This document shows positions 56,779 through 64,000 of a DNA stretch of 64,000 bases, piece by piece. Below the pieces are notes generated by a model. That model had not been told where the DNA came from, did not search any database, and saw nothing but the letters and a program-made list of their open reading frames with translations. A program made the position numbers and the translations under genes. Source of the DNA: Fremontodendron californicum (taxonomy: Eukaryota > Streptophyta > Magnoliopsida > Malvales > Malvaceae); contig JAULJL010000047.1 in assembly GCA_030761205.1 (NCBI GenBank), positions 4,835,622-4,899,621 of the forward strand, read 5' to 3'. The stretch's first letter is position 1. The number at the start of each line of letters is the position of its first letter.

Positions 56779-58629
56779 TGATAACTCGTATAATTATATA
56801 GTTTTTAGTTATGTTTTATTATTGTTTTGTGTCAAATACGAGTTATTATTGTTTAGTCTAATTGTGTTTATGATCTTTTATATTTTTATGTAATTTGGTG
56901 TTTTTCACAAGTTTCTTTGAGTGATTTCAGATTACTAGAATTAAGGGCAAATCCAGTTCAGTTCCAGTTCCGACACCTTTTGCCATATCAGCTATATCTC
57001 GAGTTTCACTGAAGCAATAAGGCTGAAATTATAACCGTGCAAAGTTAAGAGGCATATCTATCTTTTTTATGTTTTACACTTCTTGAAACGGAGTCTTTTT
57101 CCCTAGCGAAATCGACCCTCAAGTTGGCTGATGTGCAATGACGTCTGTGCTGACCTGTTTTCGTATTTTGCTCATATCTTCTTATCCACATCAGAAAATG
57201 AGCTGATTCCAACGGCTATGGATCAGTAACTGATAGGGGAACATTTTTCTAGAAGACCATGTGATCAGATCAGGCCTCCAAAATTGACAAAATCGACCAT
57301 CAAGTTGGCTGATCAAAATTGTCATACAATATGACGAAAATTGTTAGAAAAATGCACCCACCTATTATACCTACCTTTGAAATTTGTAAAGCTTGTCTCT
57401 TGTCATTTAGCCCTCCAAAATGTGTATAAATACAGGGCCTTGGATGATTGTAGAGGATCATATTGTACATTGGTAGGAAATTAGCCATTGTAATAAAATT
57501 CTCTAAGTTTTCTTCTTCTTTCTTTTCTCTAGTTTTCTTTTTCTTTATTTTCTTCTTCTTCTTTCTTTCTTTTATTTCCTTCTTAGATTCTCTTTAATTT
57601 TATGTTTATGTTTACAATGCCTATGCTAGGCTAAACTTCTATTTGGTTAAGGGTGATTTCAAAGCCCTAGACATGTTTTGTGATTGATTTTTAGATTCTA
57701 TCTATCATTAATTTTCTATCAAAGTTGCTTATGTTCTTCTACAAGAATTGTTCATGATGTTGTCTTGATTTATTTAGGTGTACAACTAGATAGATCTTGA
57801 TAATTATCTATTGCTAGTCTAGGAGTCTTGATCCGTGTAATTGTCTTGATTTCCTATTCATAAGTGGCAATTTGTGATTAATGATTATGGTCAAGTTTTC
57901 AATAATTGCAAAGTGGAACATAACCTAAGTTGAACAATCCGAGCTTATGTGTTTGTTGCTTAGATCAACCTATCTTTTTCATCATAAAGCTGCCATTAAA
58001 TTGAATTTAGAGAGCTTATTCTAGGTTGTTTAATGGTTAGAGATTAAATAGAGAGCTTGTTCTATTTAACGACAAACTAAGGAAAGATTGGGATAACAGA
58101 GCTTGTTGTTATCTACAGTTGTTAACTTTGATAGTTGGTTGATATTGATAGATCTGAAATTGATTCTTAATGATGTCTAGTGGTGGAGAATGAAACCTTA
58201 ACCATATTTTTCATATTTGATTCTTCTTACTTACTTGTTTTCTTACTTTTCTAGTTTGCTTATTTTTTATTTTTATTGGCTGGTTATACCGCCTAATTTG
58301 TATATTAACTTTGTTTTATTTTTATTGGCTGGTTATACCGCCTAATTTAGTATATATATTTTTATTGGCTGGTTATACCGCCTAATTTAGTATATATATT
58401 TTTATTGGCTGGTTATACCGCCTTGCATCTTATTCTTATTATTTACTTTAGTTTAAATCTGGCTTCAAAAACCCCTTTTCTTTTATTGTTTTCTTTGAAC
58501 GTAAGTTATAAACTATTAACTTATAAACTAAAACCCAATCCCTGAGGACTCGACCCTTGCTAATCATTATACTTACAATTGATCTTTTTAGTGCAAGGTT
58601 AAATAAGATACACTCTTTTGGGTGCATCA
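56779..58629 (+). repeat. E5 5' LTR
   Basis: 1,851 bp with one U3 unit, a TATA box at 57425-57432 (followed by CAGGGCC, one change from the others) and four minisatellite copies. Confidence 0.93.
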
Positions 58630-58635
58630 AATTTT

Positions 58636-58653
58636 TGGCGCCATTGCCGGGGA
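58636..58653 (+). other. E5 primer-binding site (one mismatch)
   Basis: TGGCGCCATTGCCGGGGA, one transition from the perfect tRNA-Asp complement. Confidence 0.85.
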
Positions 58654-58772
58654 TTGTTTTTTTTAGTTTATTTGTTACTTGGTTTATTCTTATTTTCAGT
58701 TCTAATGAGTTTTATTTTCTTGTACATACGGGTTTTTCTTATCAAATTTTGAAAAAAAAAAAAAAGAAAAAG

Positions 58773-59711
58773 ATGGAATTGAGCAATCTAACACTTGAAG
58801 AGTTGGTGGCATACATGAACATGGAGAATCAACAAGCCAAGCTCACCTCCCCAATTCAACAATTGGCCATGGGAGGATGTCAAGGCCATCAAGTGTTCGA
58901 AGACCAACAGTATGATCATTACTCAAACACTTACCATGAGGGATGGTGGGATCATACTAATTATGGCTACTCGAAAAATTACCAAGAAGTAAATCCTTAT
59001 GCGAATTACACTCATCCATCTAGCTTCAATCAATCATGGTCTCAAGAACCAGATCTTCTTCAACCACCACATATGACTCAAAACTCAGGTACTTCTTTAG
59101 AAGATCTTGTCGATTCTCTTGTTACTAATACTTTGCAATTTCAACAGGAAACAAGGGCAAGCATCCAGAGTTTGGAAAAGCAAATGAGCCTATTGGCTAG
59201 TAGTATGGTGGAATTAGTAGCAGAAAGATCTCTAGCACTCCCTTCCCAAACGGTGATTAACCCAAAGGAGAATGCTACTATTGTGTCCTTGAGAAATGAG
59301 GAACAAGATGAGGATGAGACAAAACCAAAGATGGATTCACTTCTTGAGGATAATGAAGCCACCATTCAAATTGAGAGTACTTTGACACCTCAGGTAGCTT
59401 TTAAGGTTCTTATTTCTACTAATGTTCCTTCTCTACTTTTTCCTAGCAGATTTGCAAAGTCCAAGAAGGAGGAACATGAACAACAATTTTTGGAAACCTT
59501 AAACAGCTTGCTTGTGGATGCCATTAGACAAGTACCAAGATATGCACAATTCCTCAAAGAGCTATACCCCACCAAGAATGATGAAATAATACGTGTGGGG
59601 GAGAATGCATTGGCTGTTTTGCAAAGAAAACTTCCTCCAAAACGCAAAAATCCGAGAAGTTTCATGTCTAAGCCAAATGATCCTAAAAAGCCAAGAAGGG
59701 GAATTGGCTAG
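58773..59711 (+). CDS. E5 gag-derived 312-residue protein
   Basis: Open, exactly the same length as the E4 gene, beginning MELSNLTLEELVAYMN after an A-tract. It is closer to the E3 sequence in its second half (MSLLASSMVELVAERS, RFAKSKKEEHEQ, KKPRRGIG) than E4 is. It lacks capsid and zinc knuckle. The frame survives although both cargo genes downstream are damaged, which argues for separate constraint or recent damage. Confidence 0.7.
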   Translation: MELSNLTLEELVAYMNMENQQAKLTSPIQQLAMGGCQGHQVFEDQQYDHYSNTYHEGWWDHTNYGYSKNYQEVNPYANYTHPSSFNQSWSQEPDLLQPPHMTQNSGTSLEDLVDSLVTNTLQFQQETRASIQSLEKQMSLLASSMVELVAERSLALPSQTVINPKENATIVSLRNEEQDEDETKPKMDSLLEDNEATIQIESTLTPQVAFKVLISTNVPSLLFPSRFAKSKKEEHEQQFLETLNSLLVDAIRQVPRYAQFLKELYPTKNDEIIRVGENALAVLQRKLPPKRKNPRSFMSKPNDPKKPRRGIG

Positions 59712-60220
59712 ACTGGAAACAAGCAATCAAGTGCTAATTGGGGGAGGCAGCCTAATTAGTGAAAGCATTGCCAAACTGCCATCCTCAGATTTGCTCTCTT
59801 TTTCTTTATCTTTTTCTTATGTTTCTTTGCTAATTGTGTTTAGTGTTTCTAAGTTCATTTAGGCTGCATAAGTTTATTTTGTTTATTAGTTCTTTTCACT
59901 TACACATGATTCTTTCATTTGGGATTAATAGCATTACATTAATGACAATGTAAGAATTATGTGTGGAGGGAAGAATTTAGGATTTTATTTAGAGTGTTTT
60001 GTTTTTGAGTTTTTTTTTTTATGCTGTTTTTCTTTCTGATCCTTGTTTTGAAAATAACTAGATGTAAATATAATTTTTATTTTTTTTAACCCCGGTTAAA
60101 TGGCGGATAACGGTACTCCGTGATTATTTAAATCGGTTCCATCAGCTACCCACAAAACTGATATTGTATATAAATTTCTCTTCCAATTTCTCTTTCAATT
60201 TCTTTCATTTTTTTTTCAGG
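59712..60220 (+). other. E5 spacer before CRP
   Basis: Hairpin ACATTAATGACAATGT (about 59936-59951) followed by TGTGTGGAGGGAAG (G-tract interrupted), then the conserved leader block and TTTTTTCAGG before the ATG. No gene. Confidence 0.6.
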
Positions 60221-60757
60221 ATGGATGATATTCTCACAACATTGCAGAAACGATTTCCTCCTTTTCCTCGAAATATTTTACTGAAGCTTTACCAAGTTCG
60301 ATTCGAAAGATTAAGAATGCTTATGCACAAAGGGATTCCTGGAGACATACGTTGGATAATTGAAGCCAAGGTATGTGAAGATGAATATCTTCCTGTTTTG
60401 CATTTACCAGGTACAGGTAGAAGCACTTTTGCAAAGAAGCGACGAGCAAAGCGCATGAGTTCAAATTGCCACAAATGTGCATGATGGACGTGTAACGGTA
60501 AATGTCGTTCTATTGGGATTCCGTCCTCTAATCGAGATGATAAAATTGAATTCATTAAGGATGGACTGAGTAAGGAGAATTTGGGTAATATCCAACTTTC
60601 TCTTGAGACGCATCCTAGTGGAGACGTACAAAGAGAAATTCTTGATTTATGGCCGCAATTCCAAAGGGAATGGCAACATCTTGGGAATCTGATGTTAAAA
60701 GACCCTGTTTGCCAGCTTGTAAGAAAACTGGATGGGAAGCATATCCTCGACTCATAG
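60221..60757 (+). pseudogene. E5 CRP, nonsense inside the Cys cluster
   Basis: Full-length 537-bp homolog. Codon 88 is TGA instead of CGA (60482-60484), so translation stops after CHKCA and loses the last two Cys and everything after. The remainder to the TAG at 60755-60757 is otherwise intact, so the stop is recent. CGA to TGA is the change expected from deamination of a methylated CG. Confidence 0.88.
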
Positions 60758-61116
60758 AAGACGTTTAAGCCGTTTCTGGACGTAAAACCAGAGGAAGATG
60801 TGAGCCACAATCACAACTACAATAAATGACTTCTCAGCTTTTGGTTTGATTTGCAATAACTTTATTTCAGTTTAATTTACTTGTTATTCGATTTGTGTAA
60901 TTATTCTCATTTTTTTTATTTGTCTTTTACGGTTGATTTTTCTTCTCTTTTTGATTTTCTTCCTGAAATCACGCAAAAATCTTTTGTTAGGTTAACATTT
61001 TCTTCTGACAGGTCAGATACACTTTCGGCGACATTATTACTCTTGTCTGATTCACTACTCAGTCCTCTATATATTACACCATGTACTCATTCTCTTTCAG
61101 GCACTCGAAAAAAAAA

Positions 61117-61773
61117 ATGGAAAGTACTTCGTCCCAGCGCATTAAAAAAATTTGTGTCTTTGGAGGTGCTTATCCAGGGAAAAATAACATATTCGCTGAT
61201 GAAGCCATAAGAGTTGGAGTAATACTTGCCCAACAAAAGATCCACTTGATTTATGGAGGCGGTAGTACGGGTTTAATGGGAGCAGTCGCTACAGCAGCAC
61301 ACGCCGGAGGAAGTCCAGTTCTAGGAATCGTGCCAAAACTATTCACAAGTTTTTGTGGACCTACCGTGGGTAAGGAAATACAAGTCTGGAGTATCCCTGA
61401 ACGGATAACAATCATGTACCATTCTGCCGATGCATTCATTGCTTTACCAGGAGGTCTGGGTACATTGGAAGAAATAGCTTGCGTGGCTTCTTGGTCATCT
61501 TTGGTCACAAATAAGAAACCCATTGGTTTGCTTAATATTAATGGTTATTTTAATAATTTGCTTTCATATTTAGATAATGCTGTGGATAATGGATTCATGT
61601 TTTCAGAGGCAAGGAGAACCATAATTTCTGCTACAACCATTGAAGATTTACTCAAAAAGCTCCAAGCTTATGAGTGTTTATCTGCTACGGTTGTTTCGCA
61701 AACGCTCGGAAAAAGAAAGAAAGATATGGATGAGCAAGGAGTGATTGCACTTTGTCTTTGTGACATTATCTAA
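61117..61773 (+). CDS. E5 LOG-like enzyme with frameshifted C-terminus
   Basis: 218 residues from ATGGAAAGT. YGGGSTGLMG, R96 and PGGLGTLEE are all intact, and the catalytic core through QTLGKRKKDMDEQGV is unchanged except for conservative substitutions. One G is missing after GAGT (near 61743), so the last residues become IALCLCDII instead of the DCTLSL tail, and the family stop is bypassed. The tail lies outside the conserved fold of LOG proteins, so activity may survive. The acceptor-like TCTTTCAG is upstream, as in the other elements. Confidence 0.8.
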   Translation: MESTSSQRIKKICVFGGAYPGKNNIFADEAIRVGVILAQQKIHLIYGGGSTGLMGAVATAAHAGGSPVLGIVPKLFTSFCGPTVGKEIQVWSIPERITIMYHSADAFIALPGGLGTLEEIACVASWSSLVTNKKPIGLLNINGYFNNLLSYLDNAVDNGFMFSEARRTIISATTIEDLLKKLQAYECLSATVVSQTLGKRKKDMDEQGVIALCLCDII

Positions 61774-63697
61774 CATTTTGTTTGTTGTGTCTCAGTTATA
61801 ATAAGTGGTTAGCAACCTCTACAGGTAATATCTCCTAAATTTTACCTTCAAAAAAAAAAAAAAAAAAAAAATTTATGTTTTAAGCCATTTAAAAGTATTC
61901 ATTCTGAACAAGGTCTGAGTAAGGGAGACTTGAGACATACCTTGTCAGTTTGATTTTAATCTTTTTATGTTTACTTGTTAATTTTTGTTTAGTATTTTAG
62001 GATTATTTAGGTTGCATGGTTTTGTTTTGTTTTGAGTCTTAGTTGTTCCTATTCTTATGTTATTAGTTCTTTTCTCTTACACATGATTCTTTCATTTGAG
62101 TTAATAGACTTACATTGAGGACAATGTAAGAATTAAGTGTGGGGGGAATGATTTAGGATTTCTTTTATTTTTGTTAGGATTTCTTTTATTTTTGTCTACT
62201 ATTTTTTTTATGAGTCTTTATTATTATTATTATTATTATTTTAGTGTGTTTTAGTTCCTTTTTAATACAATGATGAGATATGAATTGCATAAGTCTAAAA
62301 CAAATTTATTAATGAGAAGATTTTCATGAGAATTGAGCTTGATGTCAACCTTTTTATGAGCCAATGTTAATATGATATGTTGATTGAGAAAGAAGCATGT
62401 TTTGACTTAATCTGATTTGTATAATCATCCTTGTGAGTTTTTGAGCCTATAATGATTGATGCATTATACAAATCAATCTAATTTCTTTCTTGAGTGCTCT
62501 TATGATTACATGATTCTCTAGAACTTACTTTAGACCTTGTTGAGACTATATTGATGCATGTGACAACATGAATATGATAGAGGCATTAGGATTATAACCA
62601 GAGCCAAACAGCCATCCATTATTAATGTTCCAAGAGAACACACCCTTAGTGAACCAATTTGAGCCTACATTGAATAAGCTATCTCTTTGGTAACCATAAC
62701 TTGTCCCTAACCTAAATATACTTATATCTTTACCTTTGTTCCAAAGATAAATTAGCATGTTTTGAGACAAGTTGCAAAGACAAGGAAGATTTATTGAAAA
62801 TTTGGGTTAGAAACAAGAAATAAGTGTGGGGGGAAAAGAAAGAAAAAAGTCAAGAGAAAAAGAAAGGGATCATTGTCAAATACATTCCCATATTAATAAA
62901 AAAAAAATTCTTCTCTTGAACTTCTAGTTAAAGTAAAGAAAAAGATGTTACAAAGTTGGTTAGAATGATGCAAAGGCTCAACATGAATATTTAGCCTATG
63001 TTATTATGTGCTTTATAAGAGTTTTGAGAATTTTTATTTGTATGATCTTATTATGTCTCTAAACTCTATGAACTCTTTGGAACCTTTGTGATATCTTTAT
63101 CCTTTTGTTCTTTAACCACATTATAACCCTTTGGCTCCATTACAACCTTGAATAAAGACCTCTTGATTTATGAAGTTGTATGATCTAAATAGTGGATAAT
63201 AGGTGGACAAGCAAGCATATGGTAGAAGTGTTTTCATGAGATTGATTGAGTGTAAACACTTTACCACTACTTTAAAAAGTGAAAATCAAGAGAGTATCCC
63301 ATGTGAGAAGTTGAGATTAAGTTTGAATATGCACTATTTTGATTGAAATATGTTATGTTAATATTGGCTTAACTCAAACAATTTACATTCAAGCAAGATT
63401 TTTTGTGAATTCTTTAAGCTATTGATTAGTTTTTAAGACTTGTCCAATGATTATCTCTAATTTATATTGGAAGGATTAGTTATAATTATTATTTTTAGTT
63501 TTTCTTATGTCTTCAATGTTTGTGGGTATCGTCCTAGTAAACCCTCACGAGACTAAACTCGTCCACTAGGGACACCTAGGGGTTTAAAGGCTTGTGTCAC
63601 ATGCTAAGTGCCACCGTGATTTCCTACGAAAGTGGATTAGATTAGATTTTCTTATTTTATTTTTATTGAGTCATTGCTAGGGACTAGCAACAATCTA
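61774..63697 (+). other. E5 3' noncoding region
   Basis: One A-tract (about 61851-61871) and a single 97-bp repeat unit, where E1-E4 have two. Hairpin ACATTGAGGACAATGT (about 62112-62127) with AAGTGTGGGGGG; a short duplication of AGGATTTCTTTTATTTTTGT near 62156-62195; a TTA microsatellite (about 62219-62240); a PPT-like run near 62823. No gene. Confidence 0.65.
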
Positions 63698-63709
63698 AGT
63701 GTGGGGGTG
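63698..63709 (+). other. E5 polypurine tract
   Basis: AGTGTGGGGGTG directly against the 3' LTR. Confidence 0.85.
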
Positions 63710-64000
63710 TGATAACTCGTATAATTATATAGTTTTTAGTTATGTTTTATTATTGTTTTGTGTCAAATACGAGTTATTATTGTTTAGTCTAATTGTGTTT
63801 ATGATCTTTTATATTTTTATGTAATTTGGTGTTTTTCACAAGTTTCTTTGAGTGATTTCAGATTACTAGAATTAAGGGCAAATCCAGTTTAGTTCCAGTT
63901 CCGACACCTTTTGCCATATCAGCTATATCTCGAGTTTCACTGCAGCAATAAGGCTGAAATTTTAACCGTGCAAAGTTAAGAGGCATATCTATCTTTTTCA
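63710..64000 (+). repeat. E5 3' LTR, start only
   Basis: TGATAACTCG onward matches the first 291 bp of the E5 5' LTR, then the window ends. It contains part of U3 only. Confidence 0.92.

Larger units (their letters stand above)
56779..64000 (+). mobile_element. E5: non-autonomous element with cargo, 3' end outside the window
   Basis: 5' LTR 56779-58629, PBS with one mismatch, gag-like gene, broken CRP, LOG with an altered tail, 3' noncoding DNA, PPT, and the first 291 bp of the 3' LTR. The left flank is GTGGC within E0 gag, so the right flank just beyond the window should be GTGGC followed by further E0 gag sequence. Same gene set as E3 and E4. Confidence 0.92.

Overview
The window is plant nuclear repeat DNA. 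I find no single-copy host gene, rRNA or tRNA gene; essentially all of it is one family of LTR retrotransposons of the Ty3/gypsy class, nested inside each other. The Athila-like assignment rests on a primer-binding site complementary to the 3' end of tRNA-Asp, long LTRs (1.4-2.0 kb) with TG...CA ends, a gag with a CCHC knuckle, a DLGAS protease and pol order PR-RT-RNaseH-IN without a chromodomain. The host is a seed plant, probably a eudicot, but the species cannot be read from this sequence.

Layout. E0 (minus strand, oldest, degenerate) forms the backbone: its 3' LTR start lies at 1-338, 3' noncoding DNA and pol at 3217-7863, and gag-pro remnants at 52872-53889 and 55761-56778. Inserted into E0 are EB (1649-3216, minus, collapsed, target-site duplication AAGAG), E1 (7864-52871, plus, TSD ACTAG) and E5 (56779 to beyond the window, plus). 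E1's 3' LTR was hit twice, by E2 (19648-33025, plus, TSD GTAAC) and E3 (33632-52051, minus, TSD GGAGT). E3's gag-like gene was hit by E4 (40477-49717, plus, TSD CCCAC). A recombinant LTR at 53890-55760 and a duplicated 1,018-bp E0 fragment record an unequal crossover between the E1 3' LTR and the E5 5' LTR.

E1 and E2 are autonomous-type elements with full gag-pol frames, now broken. E3, E4 and E5 are non-autonomous: they keep LTRs, PBS and PPT plus a 312-codon gag-derived frame that lacks capsid, zinc knuckle, protease, RT and integrase.

The unusual content is a two-gene cargo downstream of gag-pol or gag-like, carried by all five elements E1-E5. The first gene encodes a 178-residue basic, cysteine-rich protein (CRP). 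Its layout, a basic patch followed directly by a Cys cluster, resembles the nucleic-acid-binding and silencing-suppressor proteins of carlaviruses and relatives. The second encodes an intronless 215-residue LOG-type cytokinin riboside 5'-monophosphate phosphoribohydrolase with the YGGGSxG and PGGxGTxxE motifs. Both genes are intact in E4 and E3, although the E3 LOG has a motif substitution. The CRP gene is intact in E2. The E1 copies of both genes and the E5 CRP are broken, and the E5 LOG has a frameshifted tail. Each gene sits just behind a polypyrimidine-AG splice-acceptor-like sequence, at the place where Athila relatives carry a spliced env-like gene. E0 lacks the cargo and shows what looks like an empty site.

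How the parts might work together (inference): E1/E2-type elements would supply Gag-Pol, and the short elements would move in trans. The cargo could act on the host cell, by binding nucleic acid or suppressing silencing (CRP) and by raising active cytokinin (LOG), rather than on the transposition reaction itself.
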